Shown one piece after another: positions 11,366 through 21,498 of a stretch of DNA of 64,000 bases. The DNA comes from Cenococcum geophilum 1.58 (taxonomy: Eukaryota > Ascomycota > Dothideomycetes > Gloniales > Gloniaceae): contig KV748195.1 of the NCBI GenBank assembly GCA_001692895.1, forward strand, positions 1,364,001-1,428,000, read 5' to 3'. The notes under the pieces are model-generated. The model saw only the letters and a list, made by a program, of their open reading frames with translations, had not been told where the DNA came from and ran no database searches. The position numbers and the translations under genes were made by a program. Position 1 is the first letter of the stretch, and each line of letters opens with the position of its first letter.

Positions 11366-12701
11366 ATGCCTAGCAAACGCGGATGGGATTTGACAGTATG
11401 GATGATCATTTTCACTAGCCTCACGGTCTTGACTATGGTCCTGCGCTTTTGCGCTGCTCGTGTCCAGAGGAGAGGATTGCGCGTCGATGACTATCTCATC
11501 GTTGGTGCATTCGTAAGTCTCGAATCATTCAATGAAAATCATAACTTACATACTCATAGGCTTCTCTCATGGCCTTAGAAGGCACTAGCTGCTGGGGTAA
11601 GTACTCTAGAAAGATAAAATATTTTATAATCTCTAACATTGCTGCTACAACAGCAATTAATAACGGCCTCGGAGCACATACTGACACGTTGACTCCATAT
11701 CAAGCGTCGGTACAGCTCAAGGTATGTAGGCTCTTTCACTATTCCTAACTAAGCCTTTGTCAGAACGCAGCTTATAAAATTGTAGCTGCTATTGTCGTCG
11801 GGTATAACTTGGACATTGGCCACAGTGCTCTGCAAGCTCGCCGTTCTCTGGCTGTACACCCAGATCTTCACGATACGGAGTTTCAAGCTCGCCGTTTATG
11901 TCGTGATGGCCATAACGGCTTGTTACGCCCCAACTTTCATTCCGATTTTCTTCACTCACTGCGTGCCCTTGTCTGCCTCCTGGGATCCGGACCCGGTCGT
12001 GCAGATGACGAAATGTCGACCTATCTCAAGACAGGAATACGCTTCCGTTGCGATTAATATGGCACTGGACTTAACTGTGGTCGTCCTCCCTATTCCTGTC
12101 GTATGGGGTCTGCAAATTCCAACCAGAAAGAAGATCTTCGTGAGCTGCATGTTCAGTCTCGGTTTGATGTATGTGCCCTACTGAATGATTTTTGCGCAAT
12201 TCAACTAAATCTGTCTGCCTTAGCATCGTGTGTGTGATGGCCTGGCGGATCCAGTCTACAGTGGCATCAACCACGGATCCGGACTGGAACTACACTTTGT
12301 ATATTACTGCACTCCAGAGCCATCTGGAGCTTTGGCTTGGCATCATCGCCGCCAATCTCCCGACACTAGCTCCCCTATTTAACAAGTTCATTAAGCCTGC
12401 CATAAAAAGTTACTTGGGCTCGCGAGGCTCCAAGCAGCCTTCAGCAGGTGGTAAACACGTCAGAACTTTCGGTAGCGGAGACCCAACCAAACGGGATAAG
12501 TTCAATCGCCTCGATGATGATTCCCTGGATTACCCCGAAGAGCCAATCGAGAGACAGAATTTCAGTAAAGTTGAAACCTGTGCACCGCTGAGCCGGTGCG
12601 CCAGTCCCTTTTCCATTTCGATGCGGCGCGATTTTGAAGTTGGCGTTGAAGTTTTCGACCGACCACAAAAAGAGGCGATACAAGCACACAGCCCAGTGTG
12701 A
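11366..12701 (+). CDS. SAT4/rhodopsin-type seven-transmembrane protein
   Basis: I infer five exons: 11366-11512, 11560-11596, 11654-11721, 11786-12168 and 12224-12701, all with GT..AG borders and compatible phases, giving 370 residues. The translation shows the fungal integral-membrane (SAT4, PTH11-like) pattern: LRVDDYLIVGA after the first helix, GLGAHTDTLTP, VLCKLAVLWLYTQIF, a C..P.SASWDP loop and a hydrophilic C-terminal tail of about 110 residues. Function is unknown for most members; some sense surfaces or nutrients. It lies between small inverted-repeat elements and is not RIPed. The intron 3 acceptor at 11785 was chosen because the alternative at 11763 breaks the frame. Confidence 0.85.
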
Positions 12702-13014
12702 TGATACAGCGTTTGACCGTGGTTGATGTGACGACGAGTGAGGGGTACTTGATGCGCAGGCTCATGCAAGATCGAACGGCTCCGCCTTCCTTGCCTAGCT
12801 GATTTCGTTTGCGTACAAAATTTCGTATCTAGAATAGCATTCTGCACGGCCTCGATTTGCATTGGTAGCCGCTTGAGAACGCTCGGGCTTTCCTTATATT
12901 ATACCCAATCACACAGAAATTATGATAGGATTTTCGTTTCTTATATGTTCCCCACATAACTGGCTGAAGTAGCTGAAAAGACAGCCGAAATGGGGGCCCG
13001 ATTGGCTTGAGATC
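12702..13014. other. Intergenic, nothing recognised
   Basis: About 310 bp downstream of the SAT4-like gene, ordinary composition. It should hold that gene's 3' UTR. I see no further gene or repeat. Confidence 0.4.
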
Positions 13015-13143
13015 TGTCGACCTGAATCGGATTTACTTATTACCGTCTTACCCTTGACTCGGTCACCGACTCGGTCACCGACCTAGTATAAATAGTCTCT
13101 TTTCTTCATAGATCAATCTACCCATGAGTTCTATTGTTCGACA
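13015..13143 (+). mobile_element. Solo LTR, 129 bp, copia-like ends
   Basis: TG..CA ends and a perfect 5-bp duplication AGATC at 13010-13014 and 13144-13148. The first 15 bases (TGTCGACCTGAATCG) equal the start of the copia LTR at 2830, but the rest differs and is half as long. It contains a TATAAATA box and the direct repeat ACTCGGTCACCG. It is probably left by recombination between the LTRs of a related but distinct copia family. Confidence 0.9.
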
Positions 13144-13262
13144 AGATCCAATAAGCGGCGAGATAATTTTGCGGTAAGCAATGCAGAAGCGCGCAACAGG
13201 GAATACGAAGTGATGCGACGACGGGGATTTTTTTATTTTTATTTTTAAATTAGACGTAACTA

Positions 13263-13703
13263 CAGTAAAAACTGGTTAGTACAATATCTGATTACAACGA
13301 TATACTCTATATTACGATCTACACCCCTTAATCAAATTATTTTTGGTGTAATATTACGATATTCTGACTTTTGATGATATCGTTAAGTCTCCCCTACCAA
13401 AATCGTTATAACCAGTAGAGATTTTATATGGGAGGGAGTTGTAACGTGTCCCGCTCCACGTCGCTATATAGCCAAAAAGATAGAGAGTACTCGCGAACTT
13501 GTATAACTCTTGCGGGATCTAATATATATGCTCTTATACGAGCCTAATTTAGCCGGTAAGGTAGACGCCTTAAGCCTTTTTAAGTATAAAGCCCCCCCTC
13601 TTATTACTTATTAACCAAACACGTGACTCTTTATATAACAATACCATTGGTATAACGATACGCTTGGCCGTACGAACCGTATCGTACTAACCAGTTTTTA
13701 CTG
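13263..13703. mobile_element. 441-bp pogo/Fot1-type non-autonomous element
   Basis: Inverted repeats of about 20 bp beginning CAGTAAAAACTGGTTAGTAC, flanked by TA at 13261-13262 and 13704-13705. CAGT ends and a TA duplication are typical of Fot1/pogo elements. The AT-rich interior has no open frame, so it would need a transposase from elsewhere. Confidence 0.85.
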
Positions 13704-13989
13704 TAGTATTAAAAGGCGTACCTCTGAGGAAAAGCGCGCACAAGGTGGGCGCGTGCACGAGGTCTAGTGTTCCGCGACGACGGGGATGAATGGTGGCTGA
13801 GCCTCAAGCTGCAAGTCCGTGGCAGGGGTTAAAGTCCGCCGCTTAACCTAAATCGGCTTGGAAACGGTGTTAGCTACGCCTTTCCCGGGGTCTCCACAGT
13901 TTTTCTTTCAGTATCGCAAGATCTGCGGCGAGGACAGACCCCACATTCACTCTTGTTACCCTACGCATTTATTATCATCCATGGCCCAC

Positions 13990-14119
13990 CTCGCTCCTGG
14001 CTTTTCTCTATCTTCCTTCCTCCCTCAGCCTCTTTCATACCCAGCTTCATTCCCACTTCTCTCACTCCCTCCAACACTCTCAAGCCTTGAAACCTCACCT
14101 TTTACTTCCGATTGACAAT
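13990..14119 (+). promoter_or_regulatory. CT-rich leader of the SDR gene
   Basis: A strongly pyrimidine-rich tract (many CTTCCTCCCTC-like runs) leads up to the ATG at 14120. Such tracts are common at core promoters of filamentous fungi. No TATA box is obvious. From 13706 to 13990 I see no other feature. Confidence 0.45.
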
Positions 14120-15173
14120 ATGAATCCTCCATTCCCGTCACCAACACCAACTTGGCACAACGACATCTATCCCGCCATTAACCCCACTAACCCTAACCTT
14201 AGCCATGCTGGCCAAACCATCATTGTCACCGGCGCTGTAAGTCTACTATCTATGCTAGAAGATTCTCAATTTAAGTCATCGTGCGTGTTCTGACAGTGCT
14301 GGCAATAGGGCAGTGGCATTGGCCGCGAGACAGCCATTGCATTTGCTGCTTCGGGAGCTAAACATGTCGTTCTTGTAGGCCGAACAGAATCAACGCTCCT
14401 CGAGACCCAGAAGTTGATCCCGAGTGGCACCACAACATGCTCTGTTTTCGCAGGCTCTGTGACTGATGAGGAAGCTATGGAGAAGGCTGCCAAGACTGTC
14501 GGAACCTGGGATGTGTTAGTCCTCAATGCCGGCTACATCTCTGCCCCGGCTCCAATCTCCAAAGCTCCTCTCGACGACTACTGGAAGAACTACGAGGTTC
14601 GTTTCATGCTATAGAATTGACTTGGTAACAATCGCTGATTCATACAGACAAATGTTAAATCAATCGTCATCCTGGCCAAAGCCTTCTTCCCTACAGCCAA
14701 CCCCACGCGTGTGGCCGTATTGGCTGTTACTGCCGGTGCAATTGCCCTTCCGACCAAGCAAGTCATTGGCCTCTCAGGGTACTTGTGCTCCAAGCTAGCT
14801 CAAATCAAGACCCTTGAATTCCTCGCAGCCGAAAACCCCAACATGTTCTTCTCCAGCGTCCACCCAGGAATGATTGAGACCGAGATCTTCCTGAAGTCCG
14901 GTGCAACACCCGACATGCTGCCCATGGATACAGGTTAGTATATATCTTGCAAGTGAACAGTCAACTAGCTGAGTAGAATGCTAATTCGCCTTTGTAGCCA
15001 AGCTCCCAGCTCATTTCATGGTGTGGGCGTCGCAGCCCGAGGCACAATTCTTGAACGGAAGGTTCGTGTGGGCAAATTGGGATGTTGAGGAACTCAAGGC
15101 CAAGGCGCAGGAGATCGAGCCGACTAACCAGATGATGATCGGCTATGAAGGATGGCCGTTCCCACATATGTGA
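14120..15173 (+). CDS. Short-chain dehydrogenase/reductase
   Basis: Four exons (14120-14236, 14309-14596, 14648-14933, 14998-15173) joined by small GT..AG introns give 288 residues. Classical SDR marks are present: the cofactor motif TGAGSGIG at 37-44, split by intron 1, then NAG at 112-114 and the catalytic pair in YLCSK (Tyr180, Lys184). The strand where the catalytic Ser usually sits reads VTAG (162-165), so Ser may be replaced by Thr163 or Ala164. It should be a cytosolic NAD(P)H-dependent oxidoreductase; the substrate is unknown. The intron 2 donor is GTTCGT, a less usual sequence. The upstream in-frame codons before 14120 contain no better start. Confidence 0.9.
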
Positions 15174-15257
15174 TAGCCGAATGGTTGGGAGGCATGCATG
15201 TCATGCACATGATAACGAGATGAGCTGAGCAAAGTAAGCAGTTCAGAGTTGATAATA

Positions 15258-15416
15258 AGCAAGCAAAGCTGGCTTGGGACCGTGCGCAAAGCCGTGTAAA
15301 TGCTATGGTAAAAGCACAAGTGCAAGGTCATTAACATGGTCTGTGGTCTAGTGCAAGGTGGTCATGTCAACCTGTGCACGGTTTTGCGCACGGCCTTACG
15401 GCTTGCTTGCTTGTTA
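15258..15416. repeat. Imperfect inverted repeat, possible decayed MITE
   Basis: The arm GCAAGCAAAGC...ACCGTGCGCAAAGCCGTG faces GGTTTTGCGCACGGCC...GCTTGCTTGC at about 15375-15416. The arms match over some 40 bp with gaps. No target duplication seen. It could also form a transcript terminator-like hairpin for the SDR gene. Confidence 0.4.
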
Positions 15417-16460
15417 GGCATGATGATGTTCAGGTTAGCAGGGATTACCTGGATATATAAGATAATCACAATGGCTTCAATTATGAAAATAAAATAGAAA
15501 CAGAGGTGGTTCTTCCTCTGGTCGCAGACTCAAAATTTCCATTTTTTTGCACGCGGAATACAGAACTCTGAAGCCCGCCATTCAGTATCTTCCAACCCCA
15601 CCAACTGAGAGATTAGATGTTACTTCATCACATTAATGCGGAGGTGGCTATTCGGGCTGATGTAAGGGTATTAAGAGTTATACCTTGTGCAAATCAGGCC
15701 CAGGCCGGGGCGGTATTCTTGGTAGGTAGGGTTATTAAGGCAATTAAGGTGCTTATACAGACGGACAAGCAATGACTGCTAGCTATGGAGCCTATTGGTC
15801 CGGAGATGCCGGGTTGGTACGCCTTGCTATTATATAGAAATATACCACTGAGACACATATACTATTCGTGGGTGCTGATTCCGTTAATTGAAAATAAGTA
15901 CCCAATCATGCAATGTACTTCCCAAAAGATATTCGAAGAACCATGCATAGTTACTACGGAGCCTCAATAGTGACATGGGACACGGCAGGCTACCGTGTTG
16001 GTTTTATGTAGGATTTATCACGTGTGACGGCAGTGCTCATTGTTGGTGGCCCATACGCGGAAATCAATGCCGTCTTCGAAGCCTAAGCCACCTGAACTTC
16101 TCATATTGGCAGCCCTAAAGGTGGCGCAGGCGTGTACGACCCAGCTCATGCAAGTCCGCCGCCTCCNTGGGGAGCTACCAACCCTTGCATGTCACTCGAC
16201 GTACTCTAGCGGCTACACGTAATACTACGGACTCTGTTTTTATGGTCTACGGGATCCGAAAGTGGTCCTACGACAGTGACTTACCGGGTTTGAAGATTCA
16301 CTTTATCTATCAAATGATAACTGCTAATTATTCTCCGTCCGAGGTCCACAAACTAGGACTCAAATCATGTCAAGGAATAGGGTAGAGGACAACCGATTCG
16401 ATGTCTTCGACTTAGAGCATCATAACTTATCCGCTTCAATTCCCCCACCGACGTCACATA
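15417..16460. other. Intergenic, nothing recognised
   Basis: About 1 kb of normal-composition DNA between the SDR and the UbiA-type gene. Short open stretches at 15785-15970 and 16040-16385 have no recognisable domain, and one contains an N at 16167. The promoter of the UbiA-type gene should lie at the right end. Confidence 0.4.
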
Positions 16461-17486
16461 ATGGCCATATGTCATGGCTTTCATGCAGAGTACGTGACTT
16501 CCTCACGTGTGCAGACTCTGCAGTCAGTCTCACCGCCGCGAAAAATACGAGCAATGGGCAAAGAGCTTGGCTCCACGCCCACTAAAGATACCCGCAGCTT
16601 TCCAGTACGGTTTAAGAAGTCTCTATACAGCCTCTGGCTCTTCACAAAAGACGACACCCCAACCTTCGTCGTCCCAAACACCGTCTTCGGCGTCTGCGGT
16701 GCCCTCGCCGGCTCCCGCCTCATCATCCACAATGGCACCTTCACCTCAGTGTTGCTCCGCCTCCCCTACATCTTCCTCTTCAACTGGTCCAACCTCCTCG
16801 TCTTCGACCTCGCAAACCAGCGCCTCCCCGAGTCCGCCCGAGAAGACACGCTCAACAAGCCCTGGCGGCCCGTCCCAAGCGGGCGCATGACGTCCACCCA
16901 GGTGCGCAAATGGATGCTCCTCACAATCCCGCTCGTGCTCGCCTTCAACCACTTCGCCATGCACGTCGGCACCGAGACGGCCCTGCTGTACACGCTGACG
17001 TGGCTGTACAACGACCTCAAGGGCGGCGACGAGGGCTGGTTCCTGCGCAACGCCATCATCGCCGCCGCCTTCGGTCTGTACAACCTCGGGTCGTTGAAAA
17101 TCGCCGCGGCCACCGGCGCCGCGTCGAACGTCACGGTCGCCGGCTACGCTTGGATCGCAATCATCAGCGGCGTCATCCTGACGACGATGCATGTGCAGGA
17201 CTTGAAAGACGTCGCGGGCGACAAGGCCCGTGGCCGCAAGACGGCGCCGCTGGTTATGGGGGACCTCCCGGCGCGGTGGACGCTGGCGATTCCTGTGCCG
17301 GTGTGGACGGCGTACTGTGCGTGTTTCTGGGGTCTGGGATGGCTGATTGCTGCGCCGGCGGCGGTGTTGGGAGGGTATGTCGCGTGGCGCTGCTTGTGCG
17401 TGAAGGGGAAGAAGGCGGATCGGAAGACGTGGCAGTTGTGGTGCTTGTGGACCGCCGTGCTGTATATGATGCCATTGGTGCGGTGA
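16461..17486 (+). CDS. UbiA-superfamily membrane enzyme (prenyltransferase or terpene cyclase type)
   Basis: Single exon of 341 residues, rich in G and C. Several hydrophobic segments are visible (about 66-90, 99-117, 151-181, 196-214, 226-243, 274-305). Two acidic motifs of the UbiA fold are present: FDLANQ...ED..NKPWRP (115-137) and QDLKDVAGD (246-254), which bind Mg-diphosphate in the family. Fungal relatives include prenyltransferases and UbiA-type sesquiterpene cyclases such as the fumagillin cyclase. The sequence cannot settle which. Translation may start at Met32 (16554) rather than Met1, because residues 1-31 do not resemble the family. Neighbouring SDR and FAD-oxidase genes are compatible with terpenoid or meroterpenoid tailoring. 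Confidence 0.88.
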   Translation: MAICHGFHAEYVTSSRVQTLQSVSPPRKIRAMGKELGSTPTKDTRSFPVRFKKSLYSLWLFTKDDTPTFVVPNTVFGVCGALAGSRLIIHNGTFTSVLLRLPYIFLFNWSNLLVFDLANQRLPESAREDTLNKPWRPVPSGRMTSTQVRKWMLLTIPLVLAFNHFAMHVGTETALLYTLTWLYNDLKGGDEGWFLRNAIIAAAFGLYNLGSLKIAAATGAASNVTVAGYAWIAIISGVILTTMHVQDLKDVAGDKARGRKTAPLVMGDLPARWTLAIPVPVWTAYCACFWGLGWLIAAPAAVLGGYVAWRCLCVKGKKADRKTWQLWCLWTAVLYMMPLVR

Positions 17487-17904
17487 AGTAGATTATGAGG
17501 AGGGGGAAGTGATTTGGCTTGAGGAAGGGGTAAGTGCGTACCTTTAGCGAAGGGAGGCTGAATAATGTCTTAAGGAGGCGTAAAGAGTTCCGCATGGTTT
17601 GGGTTATTAACACACTACATGTTTTCTTCGGTTATTAATTTCTGTCATTAGTGGAGCATATGGGCATGCCGCTCTTCTAACAGACTAGTCACGACATTCG
17701 GGCAATTGTTGTCCTTTTTGATGCTACTTAGAAGAATTCATGTCAGCATAATATAAATAATCTTTGGAATATTCAAAGCCTTACCTTCATCTTCTTCATT
17801 CGCCGTAACTTTAGCTGAAGAAGAATGTTTGGTCTGTAAGCAGGTCCTCTCTTGTTACCTCATGCACCACCGACAGAAGCGCACTCCAAAATGCTATTCA
17901 TGTA
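17487..17904. other. 3' region of the UbiA-type gene
   Basis: About 420 bp with no further gene. It should contain the 3' UTR. An AT-rich stretch around 17740-17770 is the only visible feature. Confidence 0.4.
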
Positions 17905-18050
17905 ACGTGGGTGACAGGGTTTTGACGGTGTGATGGGTTTTGACGGTTTTGAACATCAAAACTTTAAGCGAGAGGACACAGACAAAGTTTGTATGGGAAA
18001 CCTTAAAACCGTCAAAACTCATCACACCGTCAAAACCCTGTCACCTACGT
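17905..18050. mobile_element. 146-bp TA-flanked MITE, GTGACAGGGTTTTGACGG type
   Basis: Near-perfect inverted arms of about 45 bp (starting ACGTGGGTGACAGGGTTTTG), each holding the motif GTTTTGACGG twice, separated by a loop of about 50 bp. TA lies at both ends (17903-17904, 18051-18052). A non-autonomous mariner-type element is the likely identity. Confidence 0.85.
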
Positions 18051-18457
18051 TATTCCTTCTATACAAGTTGGGTTCCAGATGAGCCTCTGAATTACTTCAG
18101 AACTACGCTCTCAAAGGGCTTATGCGGAATCCTTATAAAGTGGATGCTATCTCGGGGGGCCTCAGCAGCTATTTGTCGCCGTCTTAGGCCTGGCTTTCTG
18201 CGCCTACATCTTGGCCTACAACGCTAAAGCCGAACGAAGGCTTGTACAGAGAACACTTTTCGATAGAGACTGAGATACACTTCAATTTTGCAGTGCCCTC
18301 TTCAACGACAAAAGCCTTCCTTATTTACTCTGAGCCCTCCTTTAATCTTCGTGCCAGTTTCAATTTTAACTTACGTGAACAATAACTATCCTAGACTGCA
18401 ACTTTGACGGTACAGTTCGCTCATTCTTTTCAAATCCCCGAGTCATTTTGAAGGGCC
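18051..18457. other. Intergenic, nothing recognised
   Basis: About 400 bp between the MITE and the laccase relic. No gene, repeat or signal I can support. Confidence 0.35.
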
Positions 18458-18960
18458 TCAATCAGTTTTGTTCCAATGGTTCAAAGGATTATTGAACCAT
18501 GTTTTCCAGCTGTCACAGACACGGTTAGTCTCCGCAAGCCGCAACGGAGTCATTTGAGCGACAACGACGTTTTGACGTTCAAAAGCTAGACCGCTAGATG
18601 CGTACCAAGCAATGTGACATTGCATAAGCTAAGCCAGGATTGTCAGCCTTGAAAGCAATAACCAAGTATCCGCCAGCGGGAAGCAACGCCACATCCCGCC
18701 GCGGCGGGTTGTTGGAGTTTAAAACTAAAGGATTTAATGCATTATACGTTTCATTTGATTGAGCAAGTGATGCAAAGTCGTGACTGTCCAAGTGGATCTG
18801 AAGTAGGGTTAGCTGGACTCTGGAAAATTTCTGTGTTAAGGCTAGCTTACAGGGCGGCTTCAGGTACTGTCGAATAGGACGATCAAGAATGAGAACGCTG
18901 GTTTCTTGTGAGAGGCTCCAGAGCCTCATGAAGTGGGTGGGTCAAAGGCACCCCTGATCT
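18458..18960 (-). pseudogene. Laccase (multicopper oxidase) C-terminal relic
   Basis: The minus strand encodes the third cupredoxin domain of a laccase: HLDSHDFASLAQ in place of the HLHGHDF copper motif, then NPPRRDVALLPAGGYLVIAF and DNPG. One base change of frame near 18614 is needed to continue into LMQCHIAWYASSGLAFE, the HCHIAWH motif with the first His changed to Gln. A C-terminal tail ending near 18458 follows. Upstream, the adjoining frame gives FQSPANPT, as expected before the copper motif, so a second frameshift lies near 18820. The N-terminal two thirds are missing. Breaks are frameshifts rather than RIP stops, so this is ordinary decay. Confidence 0.82.
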
Positions 18961-19560
18961 AAGCTTGATATAGTAGTGATCGACGCCAGGCCGACACTCC
19001 CCCGACTGCATAGAGCCTTATGAGCTGCTATAAGAAAGTAGAATACAAAAAGTCACGATATTAATTTGGTATTAAGTTAAATATATCCCCTTAATCTTTC
19101 TTTAATATTAACTAGATTTAATTAATAAATAAGGGTTCTATACAAACCGGCCTCTTTCCACGCGGTGGAGCCCGGGAACCTGGTAGTTACTATCGGCGTT
19201 CCATCAGGATCGTGCCAATAGACTACCAAACGCAGAGACGTATGTACAGCTGAGAAGATCCTAATTACCTTTATATTTTTTCTCTCTTTTCTATATAGGC
19301 TATAGTATAGTAGTAAGTACTTAGAGGTTTATATAGCGTTATATTCCCCAAAGTATCTACCTTCTTCGTTCTTCCCTATTATTTTAGAGAAGGATTTAAA
19401 ATAGCCTTTTCTAGTTTTAGCTAAAGGAAAGCTAACTATAGTTTTTTAGGATATCTATCTTTAGGAGCTTTAAGAGGGGGGGATATCTTCCTTTATAAAT
19501 CTAGTGTAGTGTTTTCCTTTATTCTTAGAGGTGCCGACGGGCTCGTGCACGCTGCGGGCT
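18961..19560. other. AT-rich intergenic DNA
   Basis: About 600 bp with homopolymer-rich, TA-rich stretches typical of old RIPed repeats, and a short normal-composition patch at 19140-19250. No gene, tRNA or element ends recognised. Confidence 0.4.
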
Positions 19561-19669
19561 CATGCACGCAGACTTGCGGCTGACAGAATATCCTGTCAAA
19601 CCTGTCAAACAGACAGGGTGTCAGCTGACAGGGCTGTCTGTCATAACAGGGCTTGGCAATCTAAAAATT

Positions 19670-19885
19670 AATCTACCCTCCTACAATACCTATCGACATA
19701 AAAATTACACCAAATTATAGAGAAAAGCCTACTCTATAAAGCTATGAGATCTTTAGCTCCTTATACGTGCGCGACGTTAAGAGGAATTCGTCGCCGTAGA
19801 GGCCCCAATTCTACCTCTGCACCGCCAAGCCGCGCAGTAAACACCAACGCTGAACGCTTACGCCTACGCCACCAGCCCTCTGCGT
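19670..19885 (-). repeat. Inverted copy of the 371-600 dispersed repeat
   Basis: Reverse complement matches 371-600 closely and resolves the bases that are N there. It sits next to the minisatellite in both places, so the two copies are the same part of one repeat family. Confidence 0.85.
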
Positions 19886-19949
19886 AGAGCTGTGGAGCTT
19901 TGCGAGAGCTCTACTAATACGCAGCACTAATATACTAGGAAGGTTCTAT

Positions 19950-20580
19950 AATTGCCTGTACAATCGCCCGTACAAACGCCCATACAATTAAATCGATCAA
20001 TTGCCCATACAATCGTCTCTACAAACGTCTCTGCAATTAACCGCCCGTACGAACGTCTGCACGTCTGCACAGCTACACGTCTGCACGCCTGCACGTGGCT
20101 CTGCACGAAGCTCTACACGAAGCTCTACACGAAGCTCTGCACGAAGCTCTACACGAAGCTCTGCACGAAGCTCTACACGAAGCTCTGCACGAAGCTCTAC
20201 ACGAAGCTCTACACGAAGCTCTACACGAAGCTCTGCACGAAGCTCTGCAAAAAGCTTTTATATAGAGCCTCCGTAGTAGAGCCGTCGTACGCAGAACCGT
20301 CGTACGCAGAGCCGTCGTGCAGAGCCGTCGTGCAGAGCCGTCGTGCAGAGCCTCCGTATACAGAGCTTCGTGCAGAGTCTCCGTACGCAGAGCTTTGTGC
20401 GGAGCTTCGTGCAGAGCTTCGCGCAGAGCTTCGGTACGCAGAGCTTTGTGCAGAGCCTCCGTACGCAGAGCTTCGTGCAGAGCTTCGTGCAGAACTTCGT
20501 GCAGAGCTTTGTGCAGAGTCTCCGTACGCAGAGCTTTGTGCGGAGCTTCGTGCAAAGCTTCGTGCAGACCCTGAGTAGGC
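19950..20580. repeat. Minisatellite block 3
   Basis: From 20095 to 20260, 12-bp units of the type CTCTACACGAAG (complement of the block 1 unit); from 20275 to 20575, units on GAGCCGTCGTACGCA and GAGCTTCGTGCA. The left flank (19960-20050) carries the longer GTACGGGCG-type units also seen at 10.0-10.2 kb, in the opposite orientation. Open frames here are repeat artefacts. Confidence 0.9.
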
Positions 20581-20790
20581 GAATCGCCCATTCGGCGGCG
20601 CGCTCCACTAGATATCGTGGAGGCGCACGGAGTAGATATACTTATCGATTATAGAGCTGCTTCTGCGGATTAATTTAACGGTATTTCTGAGATAATAGCT
20701 GTTGTAGGGGTATAGATTAATTTTGTTAAAGAAGGTGACTACTCTACATATAAAATAAGTCGTATTGTTTGATAAACCTCGCGAAAGTCT

Positions 20791-20860
20791 CTTAGACCAT
20801 AGAATTAACTTTTTAATAAAAAAGGTTAGCGATATCCGCTAATTGATTCTATGGTCTAAG
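20791..20860. repeat. Palindromic element, CTTAGACC ends
   Basis: 70 bp with 15-bp inverted ends (CTTAGACCATAGAAT). The DNA to its left (ATAAACCTCGCGAAAGTCT) resembles the DNA left of the 663-750 palindrome, so both are the same place in two copies of one larger repeat. Confidence 0.65.
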
Positions 20861-21277
20861 CTTGCTAAGGTAAGGGCTGATTAAGGAATTCTGGGTATCC
20901 CTTTATAGTTTCTTTATCGTATAGTAGCTGGTAGAGGGTTTTAAGATAATAATAAATTAAATTTTCCTTTTTTGGCTTAGGCTGTCAGACCCTGTTCTGA
21001 TAATATCTTGATACTGTCAGCTGATAGGCTGGCTGTTTAACAGGGCTGTCAAGCCTGTTACCCGCAAGTCTGCATGCACGGTTTGATCACGCATCATCAC
21101 CAACTTCAAAAATTCACAACTCTACTAAATATTTATAGATTTCTACCAAATTAAAATCTGAGAGTCTTTTGGTGTTGCGCTTTTATTCTATCGTAATTAT
21201 AGAGTCGCCGTACCATTTAGGGGGGTTGCGTATTCGTTAAGGCCGCCTAGAGGCCGCCTTTATAACCCCATCCTCTA

Positions 21278-21498
21278 TATACATAAGGGATATTATTGCG
21301 GACACCTCAGGTTGCCCTCAGGACAACCCCCGGACGCCCCTTAGATGGTCGCCGGTCACGTACCGGAGGCACATACCCGTAGTATATAGTCTCCACAATC
21401 CCAAAGGCCTTACCTCCTTAAGGATTCGTCTCTCTCACCAATCTATCCTATTCCACAATCGTGTCCTTATAGCCCCCTGTCTACAAGATCCCCTTACA
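21278..21498 (+). repeat. 5' LTR of chromovirus 1
   Basis: Starts TATACATAAGGG (a likely RIPed TG start) and ends CCCCTTACA. Matches 32331-32550 over its full length. The start was set by the CTCTA target duplication. Confidence 0.8.

Larger units (their letters stand above)
19560..21080. mobile_element. Composite repeat with inverted terminal modules and minisatellite core
   Basis: The ends carry the same module in opposite orientation (about 19565-19665 and 20962-21075), each with the outer sequence GCAAGTCTGC and the palindromic core CTGTCAGCTGAYAG. Inside lie the inverted copy of the 371-600 repeat (19670-19885), a large 12-bp minisatellite (19950-20580) and a CTTAGACC palindrome (20791-20860). 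The symmetry suggests one element of about 1.5 kb without coding capacity. I could not establish a target duplication, so element status is inferred. Confidence 0.5.

Noticed and set aside
16746-17192. Open frames overlapping the UbiA-type gene on the minus strand and in plus frame 2
   Set aside because: GC-rich coding DNA leaves shadow frames open. Only the 341-residue frame has membrane segments and family motifs.
19140-19260. Patch with GGTGGAGCCCGGG considered as a tRNA
   Set aside because: No matching A-box/B-box pair and no cloverleaf-like complementarity of the ends.
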